DNA of 64,000 bases. It comes from Gonium pectorale (Eukaryota; Chlorophyta; Chlorophyceae; Chlamydomonadales; Volvocaceae). The notes under the pieces are model-generated. The model was given only the letters and a program-made list of their open reading frames with translations. It made no database searches and was not told the origin of the DNA. The position numbers were made by a program, and so were the translations under genes. Shown here piece by piece: positions 1-12,600 of this stretch; positions within the stretch are counted from its first letter, which is position 1, and every line of letters begins with the position of its first letter. Location: NCBI GenBank assembly GCA_001584585.1, contig LSYV01000037.1, positions 144,067 through 208,066 of the forward strand. The letters run 5' to 3'.

Positions 1-120
1 CCCCCGCCCTCTCCCGCCACGCCCGCACTCCCGCCATCACCCCCGCCATCACCCCCGCCATCACCCCCGCCCTCTCCCGCCACGCCCGCACTCCCGCCAT
101 CACCCCCGCCAGCCCCAGCG
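1..120. repeat. Short tandem repeats, probably intronic (DEG9)
   Basis: Repeats of a ~12-base unit (ccgccatcaccc) embedded in a longer duplicated block (cgccctctcccgccacgcccg occurs twice). It lies directly after the donor site of the last visible DEG9 exon, so it is most likely intron sequence. Confidence 0.7.
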
Positions 121-136
121 GCTGCTGCGCACCCAC

Positions 137-3100
137 CAGATACGAGAAGGAGATGCGCTCGCCCGAGCGGAAGGGCACTGTGCCGTCGTTGGCGATGCCC
201 ACCCCGTCGAACGACAGCAGCACGTCGTTCTGGCGGAGCACCTCCGACACCGCCGACGTGGGCTCCACCCGCCGGATCAGCACGCCCTTCTGGTCCGGCT
301 GCGGCACGCGGAGGCGGGCACCACACAGGCGGGCGAGGTGCGGTGGGAGGAGGCGGGCACACACAGACGGGTGAGGCGCATGTTGAGTAACCTGGATGGC
401 CTAGGAGCACAGGTGGGTTAGGGCGCTGCAGTCCCGACGTCCCGAGTGCTCACGCCTGCGCCTCTCCCTATCCGACCGGGCCCGTGCTATGCATTGCGGG
501 AGCGTACACAAACCTGACAGCGCGCACTGCGACGAATGTCCGGCACCCGTGAGCCGCGCCCCCAGCACAGCGGGCCTCCATGCGCCCCCACGCCACCCCG
601 CACCCGAGCCGCCACCACACCACACCACACCACACCACACTACACACAGCCGCGTCAGGCGACTCTCCACCCCCCCGCACCTGCATCTTGAGCGCCGCCC
701 GCAGGTCGGGGTTCTCCAGCTTCTGCCACTCGACGCCCAGGCAGGGAAAGCCCGTGTAGCGGCCGTGGCGGGCGTAGTCGGTGAGGAAGTGCTGGATGAC
801 GGGCGTGGGGATGATGTAGCCGATGTTCTCGGCGTCCTCGTGCTGCACCATCAGGGGCAAAGGGCAAAAGGGCACGAGGGGGATGGATGGCATCACAGCA
901 CGGCACAGCGCAGCACAGCACAGCACAGCGCAGCACGGCAGGATCCGCGTCAGTGCTGCAGCTAGGCCCGTCTCGGCCACGCGGGGAGGGAGGAAGGCAG
1001 CGCGCGGGACGCGAGGGGCGAGGGCGGTGGGGGGGGGGTGCGAAGGGGGGGGGCGCATATGCCAGCGCATGCCCCGGCGCACTCGGTGTTGCGGCCGCAC
1101 AGGCGAGGACGGGCGGAGAGAGCGAGGGGGCCGGGGGGGGGACAGCTTTGGGGGCTCGGGCTTGCTCGCCCGCGCCATGGTTAAGCCCAGCGCCAGGTCG
1201 CTCATTTTTGCGCATCGCCATTTCCCAACACTCGGGCGGTGTGCGTCGCACCTTCAACGACTGGAATGCGATGCCCACGCACTCGCCCGCCTCGTTGAAG
1301 GCCGGCCCGCCGCTGTTGCCCGAGTTGATCTGCACCACAACATGCGTGCATGTGTGAGCGGGGCCGGCGGGCGGGCCGAGGGCGGGAACTTGAGAACTCG
1401 CAACACAGGCTAGGCAAGGGACGCACTGGCGAGCGCCTCGGGTGGAAGATCGGAAGGGACAAACCCGGCAGCCCCGCCCGCCCGTCGGGTAGCGCTGGAC
1501 ACGTGCCGGCTGCCCGGAAGTTAGTGGTGCTTGGGGCGTGCTCGGCTTGTGTGCCGAGCACAGAGCCGACTGGGCCAGCAGCGCGCGCGCCCAGCACAGC
1601 TTCATTCCCTGCCCACAGCTGCGCCGACCCGCGTTCCGGTCCCTGGCACAGCCCTAGCCCATCCCTTTCCATGTCCATTCGAGCTCCCGAAATCCTGTCT
1701 TCAGCACACCAGCCGGTTCCCAAGCGCTCGCCACCGCCGCCGCCGCCGCCCCACCCACCGCCGCGTCGATCTGTATCCCCAGCAGCTCCGACGAGCCGTG
1801 CATGTAGGCCGTCACCTCAATGCGGCTCACCACGCCCGACGTGACGCTCATGGTGTCGCCGCCTGCAGGAGGGGCGACCAACGGTTGGGGGGTCACGCCC
1901 AAACAGACAGCAGCCGCCAGCCATCAAGGGGCAGACCGACGGGCACGACACCGACCGACGGGCAGGACACCGACCGACGGGCAGGCAGCCAGCGGCCAAC
2001 GGGCAGGACACCAACCGACTGGCAGGCCGTCAGCGACCAACGGCCGGGCCGGGCGCATGGTACTATCAAGGGTCCGCAAAGGGAATGGCCCCATAGGTAA
2101 CCGTCGGGCAGGAGGGCAGCCCAGAGATGGATCATGGCCGCCCGCGCAGCCATATGCGCGCCCCCAACCGGAGGAGGGTACCAGGCGAGCAGCCGGGAAG
2201 TGCGCCCCGCCCAGCCCCGGCAGCCCGCCCCTGACCGACCGCCGGCGCCCGGCTGCTGTTCCGGCAAAGCCAGCAGCATGCACGGCAGCACAGGCGACCC
2301 CGGTGACGGAGCACCCCGTCGACGCTGCACGTCATGGCCAGGACCTGCCCCTGCCACCGTGGCGGTAAACCCCGCAGGGCGTGTGGTTCAGGCGCAAAGC
2401 TCTTTTCATGATGACCGCCGCTGTCCTGGAGTAACGCGCCCCTCCTCCAGGCTCTGCAGGACGTCGCCCCCGCAGCAGCTCCGCATGCACGTGGTTGCCC
2501 CCCGCCCTACTGGCGCTGCCGACAGCACGGCCGCGGCGCGTCTCGCTCACCGATGGGGTAGCCCACGACCGTCTGGCAGGGAGGGGGGGACGGGCAAAGC
2601 AAGGGGCGGGGGCAGGGAAAACGGGGGCGGGGTGAGGCCTGAGTTACGCTGCGGTGGAGTGAAGCGCCCGGATGGATGGCTGCGCCGACCTGCGGCGCAC
2701 CCCGCTGCCCGCCAGGACCCCGGGGCACAGGCGCTCTGCGCGATCCTTTGGGCAGCAGCCGTGGGCCCTCTTCCAACCGCAGCCGTGGGCTCATGCACGA
2801 CCGCACGGCCGCTGCCCCACCGCCTGCGCACCAGCTGCGCTGCGCCTAGGTACCCAGCTGGGTGCAGCGACCGGCAGCCCTAAGGCAGGAGAGCACATCC
2901 ACCCTGCCCACAGCCCACATCCCACAGCCCGTAGTGGCGCCCGTTGTGCGCCCTTGGCGCCTTGGCCGTTTCGCGGTGTGGCGCTGTTCGCATGCGCCCG
3001 CACGTCGTCCATGGCAAGGCGCCCCTACCCACCACGGCGTCCTGCAGCTGCGGCAGCTCGCCAAACGTCACCGGCTCCACTCCCTCCCAGAACGCGTCGT

Positions 3101-5287
3101 CCTCCACCGTCAGCAGCGCTGGGGCGGGGGGGGGCGGGAGGGACCGGGCAGGCGTGGTTTTCAGGAGGGCCCGAGCCGCATGTGTGCATGTGTGTGGGAG
3201 GGAGGGGAGGGGGTTTGCGGCTTGGGACGAGACGTGCCCAGCCAGACGCATGAAGACGCGGGAACACATGATATTTGTCGTGGCTCCCAGGTTGTTGAGC
3301 ACGCGAAGCACGCGCCCAGCGGCGTAAAGGGCGGCGCGGTGACGATCACACACTTGTGGCTGTAGTCACACAATGGCCTGAGCAAACGGCGGCAGTTCCG
3401 GAAATGCCTGGATCGCTGTGGTACCACCGCCGAGAAAGGGCGGGCGGCAGGCGCCCGGCAGGCTTATCCCCTGCGCGGGCCCCGCGCTTCCTGGTGGGGT
3501 GGGGGTGGGGCTACTCACCGATGTCGCATTCGGTGCCCACCGACAGCACGGACGCCACGAACTTGACGTCGGAGCCCCGTCGCTTGACCTTGACCTGCGC
3601 GCAGAGCAGCAACCGATGTTTAGAACGGGGGGGGTGGTTCTTTGGTCTTATGAGGACGGGCAGATGACGCGGCAGATGCGACAAGGACTTGCAGGACTGC
3701 CTCCCCCCTAACAACATCCACCCACCCGCCCTCCCGCCCACTCACCCGCCCACCCACCCACTCGCCCACCCGCCCACTCCCCAGCCCGCCCGCCCACCCA
3801 CTCACCCACCCGCCCGCCCGCCCACCCACCTGCGTATAGTGGTCCACGCAGTGCGCGTTGCTGAGGATGCGGCGACCCGGCAGCAGGAAGCCGGAGGAGG
3901 AGGAGCTGTACTGCCGCTTGCGCTGCCAGGGCAGCGAGTAGTTGGGCTCCGTGTGCACACAAAACACCTGGGGGGGGGGCGGGAGGCGTTGTGTGTGGGG
4001 GGTCTGGGATGGAATGGAGTGGGGTGGGGTGAGAAGCAGGGTTTGGATGTAACGGGCTGGACGCCAGGGAGCGGCGGTGCGGGGGCATCAAAACTGCGAG
4101 TCAGATACGCATGCAGCGGGTCATTGGATGGGAAGGCGGGCTGACGTAGTGGGTGAGGTGCGGGCAACCGCCGTGGAGGAGGGCGGGCGGTTGGCGGGCG
4201 GGCTACGCGAGGCCAGGGAGGACATCCGTGCTGTGTGAGCGCAGAGCGCCCATGTAGGCGGGCACGTGAGGGCAGGGAGGGCAGGGGGCGGGTTCGGGGG
4301 GAGGGGCGCAAGGCGAGGGGGGGTCGGGCAGGCGCGGGGCGGGCCCTGGCAGGGCGGCACCCAGGGCGCCGTGCGGTGGGCGAGGCGTGCACCGGGGCTG
4401 CAGTTCCGCAGGGCGGGCGGGTGCGCCAGGGGCAGTGGGGTGAGGGCGGTAGGCGGGCGGCGGCACTAGCGCACGGTGTGCAGCGGCGGCTGGTGCGTCG
4501 GGGGCAGCGCCCAGGTAACGGCTGCGGTGCATGGGACGTCGTGGAGCACCGGGAAGTAGGGGCCGGCTGACCTTGACCACCGCCTCCATGATGGAGTCGC
4601 TGTCCGCCGTGTTGGAGCGCGCGCCGCGGCCCCGGGGCTTGGGCGGCAGGCCCGTCGGCTGCGCGCCAATGGCGGCGTCCATGGCCGCCGCGTCGGCCGA
4701 CGTCGTGCCGCCGCCGCCGTACTTGCGGCGCGCGTTGCGGCGCTGCTTCGCCTCGCCCGTTGCGGCGCCCTGCGCGTCGCCGTCGCCGGCGGCGGCCCCT
4801 GCGCCGTCGGCCTTGGCGCCGCGGCTGCGGGTGCGGGGCGAGGTGGGCCGGGGCTCCTCCTCTACCTCCGACACGGAGGCCCCGTTGGAGACCTGCTGGC
4901 GGTGGCAGGGTGGCGGTGAGAAGGCGATGCGCTTGATATGAGGCAAAGACATGGATCGCTGCGACCAGACGTGTTTGGGACCCAACGCAATGCTGATGTC
5001 GCCCGTGGCGTGAGAGGGAGGAAAGCGCGCGGGTGCCGCGGTCGTGAGCTCACGCAGTGGCGGCGGCGCCCCCCCCCCCCCGGCGGTCCTTGAAGACGAC
5101 GTCTTCCCCTGAAGACGACCCCTCCGACATGCTGGCTTCCGTCCGTCGGCCACAGCCCGACGAGCAAGACGCCCTTGCGATGTGTGGGCTTGGCGCCGAC
5201 CTGGCAGAAATGCCGTTCTTGGCCCCGCACCTTGTCGTCCACGGGAACATTCTTAGGGTTTGACTTCGGCTTCTTACGCGGCGGCAT
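137..5287 (-). CDS. DEG9: DEG9-type nuclear serine protease (Deg/HtrA family), 3' end beyond left edge
   Basis: ATP-independent trypsin-like endoprotease of the plant Deg9 branch, which is nuclear/nucleolar in plants. Ten exons read on the minus strand: 5287-5231, 4895-4572, 3967-3830, 3594-3519, 3118-3033, 2572-2551, 1862-1759, 1329-1252, 842-681, 298-137; all phases close and give 403 residues before the window ends. The N-terminus is Lys/Arg-rich ([12 protein letters not shown] start, further basic run in exon 2), which fits nuclear import. The triad is visible: His166 in SNAHCV, Asp197 in ECDIALL, Ser275 in GNSGGPA. The region after about residue 296 (PDZ-like, [16 protein letters not shown] then DVLLSFDGV) follows the Deg9 pattern, including [13 protein letters not shown]. 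Exon 6 is only 22 nt. The remaining C-terminal PDZ part lies left of base 137. Divergent from EMC2. Very confident of family; exon ends are inferred from GT-AG and homology memory. Confidence 0.93.
1911..2045. repeat. Imperfect ~20-22 bp tandem repeat in DEG9 intron
   Basis: Several degenerate copies of gacgggcaggacaccgac run through this intron between DEG9 exons 6 and 7. No coding signal on either strand. Confidence 0.7.
3711..3830. repeat. Pyrimidine-rich (CCCACCCG-type) low-complexity tract
   Basis: About 120 bases of cccacccgcc-type repeats in the DEG9 intron between exons 3 and 4. It ends exactly at the exon 3 donor, whose GT lies inside the repeat on the minus strand. Confidence 0.7.
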
Positions 5288-5639
5288 ATCTTAGTGTCGC
5301 AAGCAGCGTGGCTAAAACGGCGATGGCGGTTTGTAAATGATCTTCTCTCACGTCTCAGGTGACGGCAGCGACGTCAAGGAATTCACAGTTCGCGCTCAAA
5401 ATGACGAAACCAAATGAATTGGGCACACTGATAATGGCACAACGTTTGCCGTTCCCTTCACAGTTTCAGTCGTGCTCCGCAGCACCGTCGCATAATAACC
5501 TGCATTCGACCTGATCATACACATTCACGCCTATTCTGATCGTGTAGCGTCCTTTCCATCTTGTCCCCGCTGCGTTATGCGATAGACAGCAGTGCTACTA
5601 TTCTCTACAGATCCGTAGCTCAGTGACCAGCAAGCAGCG
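5288..5639. promoter_or_regulatory. Divergent intergenic region DEG9 / EMC2
   Basis: 352 bases between the two start codons, visibly richer in A/T than the flanking introns. It must hold both 5' UTRs and both promoters. No convincing TATA box seen. Confidence 0.55.
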
Positions 5640-8600
5640 ATGGAGGGCGAGCTGGAGGAGGTGGAGCGACAGCTGCGTGGCGCGAAGGGCGTCCCCAGCG
5701 CCGAGAGCCTAATCAGATACCTGCGGCTGGTGAGGGAATAGGCTGCTTCTGGCACCGGGCGCCGAGCCCTGCCTGCCTGAGCCCCTGCATAGGCGCCGGC
5801 AGCGGCGCAGTGCTCAGGGGCCAGTGCCCCCTCCTTCAGTCCGTCCGACCCTAAGCCCTGGGGCCCGTGCCTGCGTCCGCAGATGCGTGACCTGCACATA
5901 CGGGACTCGCCCACGGTCGCGCGCTACGGCAACATCCTGCTCCGGCACTACAGGAGCCACCTGTCGGAGGAGGAACGTAGGTCCCGCGTCCCGGCGCTGC
6001 GCTCGATAGCGTCGTGGACACGCGCCATGCCCCATGCGGGGCCTCCCTCGTGTGTGTGGCTGGCGGGTCGAGGCCCTGGGAACGCTGGCCTCCGTGTCCC
6101 ACGAGCGGCTTGCCGGCGTCAGTCCCGCATCCCGGACGGCCGGGTCTGGCACCCCGCCTGAATGGCCTGAAGCGCACGGGCGGGGCAGACATTTGCGGCA
6201 GGTCGGCTGGATATCCCTGGTAGAAGATGTTCAATGTGGATCGGCGGGCGTGATCCAGCAGCTGCCCAACGATGGCCGGGGTAGGCATGGTGGGGGTGGT
6301 GGGGGAAGCGGCGAGCGGCCAATCGCTGCCCCTCCCGCGCCGAGGTCTGCAAGCTGCGCGCGCCGTGGCGTGGCGTCGGCCTTCAGCCCACAGCAGACCC
6401 TGCCTGGGACGGGGGCGCAGCTGGCAGCAGCTGGCTGCGGAGCAGTGCGGGGAGGCCCTGCGCAGGGGGCGGCGGGACCGGGCATTCCACAGTAAGGCAG
6501 CACGGAGGGAATTAATCTTGCGAGCGTCGCGGCCACCCCACGTTTATCACATACTGGGGGCCCATGCCTGGATGGTCCACTGGGGCCGCCGGGGACTCTT
6601 TCCCCCCCTGGTGTTGATCAGCCGGGCGGTGGGCACATGCTTTCGCGCGCGCGTGTGGGTGCCCGCGTTCGACTAACGCCCGGAGGCCTGGCTCGTTTGC
6701 CAACACTCTGCAAGCGGCGTGCTGCTCCCAGTCGGTGCGTGTCCGCCGTCGCAGCCCAGACGCCATCATGCGCCAAGGAGTGTCGCATGCGGCATGCCGC
6801 GCCGGCCGCGTGGCGTCCATGTCCCCATTGACCCCCGCGGCCCCTCCTAACTCCCGTCCCTACCCGCGCCCCTCCCGTCCCCCGCCTGCCCCAGTGTGGA
6901 CCGTCCACGAGCAGGTGGCCATCGCTGCGCTGGACAGCCACGCGCTGCCCTTCGCCGCGTCGGTCGTCCGGGCCATCAACCGCCGCTTCCCAGACAGCGT
7001 GCGCGCCAAGCGGCTGCAGGTGCGCGCGGGGACGTGGAGATTGTGACCACGGGGGCGGGGCACGGGGTTGGCCAGGGGGGCGGGGCGTGGGGCAATTGTG
7101 AGGACGGTGCGGGGGCTTGGGGCCTGACGACGGGGCCGGGGGCGGGGGCGTGAAAGGAGGCATCGAGCGGTACGGTGGGCGGCTCGACACAATAGGACGG
7201 GCTGCCCTGCTAGGGTTGGGTTGGCCCATCCAAAGGGTCCCCGGGACCCTACCACTCATGCTGATACACCGATGGGGCCTCTAGCCTTGCGTGCTGCGCG
7301 TTCGCGCCTCCAGGCCGTGCGTGCCGCGGGGCCGCGCGGCTGCAGGTGCGCGCAATGTTTGGGAGCGCGGGTGGGAGCGCGGATGGGAGCGCAGCCGGAG
7401 GCGGGTGAGGGTGGGAGTGGCACCAGGCGGGCGACGCCGCATGACGCCCAGGCGGTCCTGCTGGCTGGCCCGGTATGCAGCCGCACCCGGATCCATCTGG
7501 GCGGTGCCCGGGGGCGGGCAGTCCGCACCCCGGGCAACGCCCAGATGCCCGCGCCTGCCGCGCGATCGCCTCCGCATTGCGTGGGCCCAGCGCACTGGCT
7601 CCGTGATGCAATGTGGCAATACTGGTGTTTCACCGCCTGCGACGCGCCGGGCTGCGCGCCGCCTTGCAGGCCAGGGCGCAGGGCACTCTCCCGGGGCCTC
7701 ATTCCAGCCAGGCCTCCAGACCCTCACGGTTAGAGGTCTCGCGCATGTGCCCGCAGGGCATGTACTTTGAGGCCGCGGGCGACTACGGGCGCGCGGAGGA
7801 CGTGTACAGGGACATACTGGTGGGGGACAACACCAACGAGACGGCGCTCAAACGGCTGGTGGGTCGAAGGGAGGCATTGGAGGGGACTAGCCGGCGGAGC
7901 GGAGGTAGGGGCCCGCCAGCGCTCGCACCAGAGGAGTTCGGGGCGGAGCGCACGCCCGGCACCCGCCAGCGCGAGCAGCGGGGGGCGGCAGAGAGATGAA
8001 GCTGTCGAGCCGAGTACCTGCGAAGGGCAAGCCAGCGTTTTGCCGGGGCATTGCCGCTTTCCGTGTGGAAACATGGTCGCTGCAGGGGCTGTCGGGCTTG
8101 CCGGGCGCTTGCGCGGGGATGGCAGGCCAGCTTGGTTGTTGGGGTAGGTGGTTGGGTGGTGGGATGGAGGTGGAGGGCACTGGGCCATACATGGTGCAAA
8201 TCAGAAGAGCGCGACCGGTGCTGCGGGCGCGGCTGTTGTCCTCGGCACAGCCCCTCGGCGCGAAGCAGGTCGCAGCACACCCCATCCCACGTAAGTGACA
8301 ACCCCGCGCCGCCTGAAGGACGGGCGCAGGCTCGCAGTGCGACAGTGCGGCGGACAGCCTTTGGGCATGCAATGTGGCACCATGTGGGGGGCGGGACTAG
8401 CACATCCCATGTCTTGCTCCGTACCCGCCCGCCCCATTGGAAGCGTCGCGCCTTCGGGCGTGTATGGCCGTAGAGGCGGGCTCCCTCCTTCTGTGCAGGT
8501 TTCTCTTTTTTCCTGCATCCGGCCAGCCGCGCCCCCTGCCCGGTCCATGCAGTGTGGCACCATGTCTCCATGTGCGCACTAGTGTATGGGTTTTATGGCA

Positions 8601-10575
8601 GGGGGGAGGTCCTCCACGGTGGCCGTGCCGTGACCTTGCTCACGCATGCACAGTACTCTGAGCGCCTTCGGGCTGCGGCGCACTCGGCACAGCGTTGTGT
8701 GACGTACCGGGCGTGTCTACCCCCGCCGCCCCTAAGTCCTGACCTGCCGTGTCCTACCGCACGCAGCGTCTCCTGCTATCCCGGCTACCGCCGGCCCCCA
8801 TTCCTCCGCGCCATTGCTTATGACTCCTCCGGCCCCCCGCCCCCGTTCCCGCAGGTCGCCCTGCAGCGCAGCCAGGGCGACACCCCTGCGGCCATCGATG
8901 CCATGAAGAAGTACCTGGACGTGTTCTCCAACGACAAGGATGCCTGGGAGGAGCTGGCGGACATGTACCTAGAGGTGCGGAGTTCGGGGAGTGGGGGTCG
9001 GGGGGTCGGGAGGTCGGGAGGTCGTGAGGCGGATCACCAGGGAAGCTCCGGGCGCGTGCATGGTGCCCCATGTTGCCCGTACGGAGCGAAAGGGCGGGTA
9101 GGGGGATCTCGCAGACGCGTAGTTGCAAGCGTGCAGGGGCCAAGGGGCCAGCGGGCGGGGACGGGGAAGGGGAAGGAGAAGGGGAAGGGGAAGGGGAAGG
9201 GGAAGGGGAAGGGGAAGGGGACGGGGACGGGGACGGCGTCACGTTTGTAGGGCGGCCCTATCTTTGCGCGCTCGTTATCTGCATCGCTTGCTTCAACGCT
9301 TCTGTACACGGTACTTTACCTGACCTAGACCTGCTCTGGTGCTGTCTGGCGCGGCCCACAGCTGTTGTGGCCCATAGCCTTGGGCGCGCGTCCGATAGGA
9401 CCCAGTTTTCGCCATATGCCTCGTCACGATTCCTCAAGCCCCGTTTCCTCACCATTCCCCTCGCCTCTCCCCCTTGCCTCGCCCCCTGCAGGTGCTCAAC
9501 TACCGGCAGGCCGCTTTCTGCATGGAGGAGCTGCTCATGCTGTCGCCCCACAACAGCAGCTTCTACGTGCGGTACGCAGACATCCTCTACACCATCGGGG
9601 GGCCCACCAACTACAAGTGAGAGGCGTGGTGCGGCGCGGCGGGCGGGCGCGCGGGGCGCACCCCACCGCATGGGCGACAGCCGGATCCTCACACCACCTG
9701 CAACCTCCCACCTCACAGTTACTGTACGGTATGCCGCACTCCCGCATATGGATTGCACCCGCCAAGTAAAGCGTCGGCAAAGCATCAGTGAATGCATCAC
9801 CAAACTTCCAAGCCAGACCTTTGACTGAGTTGCAGGATTTAGGAGCCAACGCCTCGCCGCCGCCGCTCGCTCGGGCCCGACCGCCGATTTGAAAGCTTTT
9901 GATGGCTCTTGAGCACCTCCGCACCCCTCCATACCCTCTCCATGGCCCCTCCCAGGACCGCTCGCTCGTACTACTCCAAGGCCATTGAGCTGACAATGGG
10001 CGGCAGCCTGCGGGCGCTGTTCGGCGTGCTGGCCTGCTGTGCGCACATCACCGAGAAGGTGGGCGCGGATTGCGCAGACTGCAGGGGAGGCGCGCTGGCG
10101 CAGCCCATGTACAGCGCCACCGCACTGGCCGCCCTCAGCTTGCCCGGCCGCTTGCTTATAGGCAGCGGGTCGGCACTTCCTGCCTGCGAAGCAAAGCGAA
10201 GCGCCTCGGGCGGCAGGGAGCTTTAGGCGGGCCAGTGGCGGCGCCAGGAGTCACATCTCCTCCTTGCCTGCCGCGTTGATGATGGCGTGCCCTGGCTTAT
10301 TGCCGCGGCTTCTGCGCCGACACCGGCTCCCTCCCTGCCCCCACCCTTTTTCTCCCCGTCAACGCTCACGCCGCCTGCCCCCCCCACCCACACACGCTGC
10401 GGCCCCCTTTCTCCTGCAGGTGTCGCTCCAGGACGCCCGCAGCCGGGCGCAGATCGAGCTGCCCGAGGTGACCACGCAGGCGCTGCTGCGGATCTACAAG
10501 CAGCACGCGCCCGACAAGCTGCCCTTCGTGGAGCCCATCCTGGCCAAGCTGGCGGGCCAGAGCGAGAGGCCGTGA
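5640..10575 (+). CDS. EMC2: ER membrane protein complex subunit 2 (EMC2/TTC35)
   Basis: Cytosolic TPR subunit of the ER membrane protein complex, the insertase for tail-anchored and many multipass membrane proteins; it scaffolds the cytosolic side with EMC8/9. Eight exons: 5640-5729, 5883-5976, 6895-7019, 7757-7858, 8855-8974, 9492-9616, 9956-10058, 10420-10575. The phases close to 304 residues, close to the ~300 typical of the family. Family landmarks: VHEQVAIAALDSHALP, AINRRFPDSVRAKRL, GMYFEAAGDYGRAEDVYRD, AIDAMKKYLDVFSNDKDAWEELADMYL and NYRQAAFCMEELLMLSP, i.e. consecutive TPR helices. The start ATG is the first in frame and gives the expected N-terminus. Less than a fifth of the span is coding; introns are GC-rich with simple repeats. 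Donor 2 (GTAGGT) was chosen by phase. High confidence. Confidence 0.94.
9158..9235. repeat. (GGGGAA)n microsatellite in EMC2 intron 5
   Basis: About a dozen ggggaa/ggggac hexamers in a row. Purine-only on the sense strand; intronic. Confidence 0.9.
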
Positions 10576-12600
10576 AGGCGTGCAAGCGCCCCGGCCGGTG
10601 GCGGGGGCGGGGATTGTGCCGGGTCCTACAGCGCAGTGCAGCACGGGGCTCGCAGGTGGCCGTGGTGGAGCTGATCTGGCCGAGCTTGTGTGCGGCCGGA
10701 TGCGGGGGCAGTGGGGAGTTGCAATGAAGATTAGGAGGCGCTGGTGGTGGACAGCAGGTTGCAGGAGTTATCCGGACGGGTCCTCGTTGCGGGGGGCTTG
10801 CGGGCGCTGCTGCGGCACAGGGGATGGGTGCTTGCAGCCCAGGGCAGCCCAGGGCAGCAAAGACCCCGGCGAACGGCATCGCGCGCTTGTCTCGGTGCTG
10901 CGCGTCGCTCCTTGCGGTGTATGAGATATGGTGCTGTTGGTCAGCGGCCCCCGCCAGGCTGTGGCGGTGCGCCTGGCGGTGCCTGAGGAGCAGCGTGCAG
11001 GCGGCTTTGCGCTCCCTCCTCCAGGAGCAGTAGCAGCGCGCCTTGTCAGGTGTGCTTTCGGAGTCTGCAGTGGGGAACCAGACATCCCCGGAAATACGGG
11101 CGTCCGGAGGGTTGGGTTGGAGCGGCTCCTCGGCTTGCACATGCCCGCGGCAGAGAGCGCTGCCAGGTGATGCACAGGTCTGACAGCTGGGGTCTAGCGG
11201 TAACTTAGTCTCCAATCTGAGAGGTGCCCGGGTGGATCCGCTGGATCCGCTGACAAGCGGAGGGCATGGTCGCACGGCTGGCCGACAGAAGGGAGGTGAT
11301 TTGGGCATGCCCCGGCATGGCCCGATTGTTTTCGGGGATTGCCTGCCGCCGGTCTGTCCACAACAGCACTACGTCTCAACGGCGTGGCCACAACGGCACG
11401 GAGGTGTACAAGCAATTATGGAAAGCGGGCCTGAGCTTTCTGGACAAACGAGCTGCCGCATTGGGACCGGGGCTTTGCTTTACGCGCTTTCTTGCGCGCT
11501 TCGAGCATTGTCGGGGCCATGTGGGCAGGTGTGGCTGGTGGGGCGTAAGTGGATGACTGGCCTGTGCACCTTCACGCACGTGCCAGACATTTAAGCCTCA
11601 ACGCCAGAATACAGATACATACATGGCGAAGGAGCTTTCGGGTTAGGGCAAGATCGGGCTCCCGACGGAAGTCCGGGCCGCTTCCGGTGGGGCTGACGTC
11701 TCCCTCGCCCCCGTACCTGTTGTCTGCGTCTTACTGCGCAGTGCCAACGTTCTGTGCCAGGAGCAACGCGAGGAAACTCGTGCGGCGGCACAACTTGGGA
11801 GTCATTATCCCGACGAGCCGCCAACGAACCTGGACATCCATGCACGCTTGTGTTCCGCAAGCAATGCTGCGCAGTAACCGGGCTGCATCACTGGTCACGG
11901 GCATGCTCTTTTGGATCGCGTGGCCGTGCACTAGCATGGTGCCCGGGATGGATCTGCGCCATAGACATGGACGGGAGCAACGGAACTTTCCGGAACGTTC
12001 CGCTTCGAAGGAAGAGTTGACTAGACTATAAACATGCGCTCTGACATAAGCACTATCGCAGCAAGCACGGCTTAGTGCTTTGGTAATCTGGCGTAAGCAG
12101 GCGCTGGCGCTGGGGGAAGTCGTAAGCGTTGACTTAACGCAGCGACCGCGCCACGTAGCGCATACGCCGACATTTCGCGATACAAATTTATACGAACTTG
12201 GTGAGTTTTTGGAAATGTTGTGCAGGTTGGGCCGGGGGAAGGTTGCGCGCCGCATTGCCAGCGCAACGGCGGTTTGCCGGTACACGTTACCGAGCGACTA
12301 CGTATAAAGCCCGCCCGCGAGGCGCCTACTTAATATAGTCGCAAGCATAAGTATTCAACTTGAACTTCCACGCATAGTGCAAGCAGCGTTTCTGTTCTGT
12401 GGTCAAACCGCAACGGTAAGGACGGGGGCTGAGGCGTAGGACGTTGCAGGCTTGCAGCCTCGAAGTCGTGTATACGCCACTGCCGTTAACCGCCCTTGCG
12501 CTCGGGCTGGCGATGAAGTTGAAGTTGATGGTGCAATTACGCGGCCCTCTCCGCGACTCAGCCTAAACGCGCCGCACGTTCCCCGACTGCCGCAGGATAA
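10576..12600. other. Intergenic region EMC2 / 12.6-kb membrane-protein gene
   Basis: 2.0 kb with no supportable gene; open frames here look random in composition on both strands. GC-rich at the left end, clearly more A/T-rich from about 11.9 kb on (for example around 12180-12200), which is probably the promoter and 5' UTR of the next gene. No TGTAA was found soon after the EMC2 stop. Confidence 0.5.
12303..12309 (+). promoter_or_regulatory. Candidate TATA box (TATAAAG)
   Basis: TATAAAG 292 bases upstream of the ATG at 12601, in an A/T-richer patch. The motif match is exact, but the role is inferred from position only. Confidence 0.3.

Noticed and set aside
8367..8564. Repeated gca(a/g)tgtggcaccatg words in an EMC2 intron
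   Set aside because: Only a 16-base similarity in two places, too short to call an element.
5977..8854. Extra genes inside the long EMC2 introns
   Set aside because: Several frames exceed 100 codons, but none shows a family motif or its own splice logic. They are GC-driven frames.
10768..11175. 135-codon minus-strand frame between EMC2 and the next gene
   Set aside because: No recognisable motif, Ser/Pro/Arg-rich chance frame, no start or splice context.
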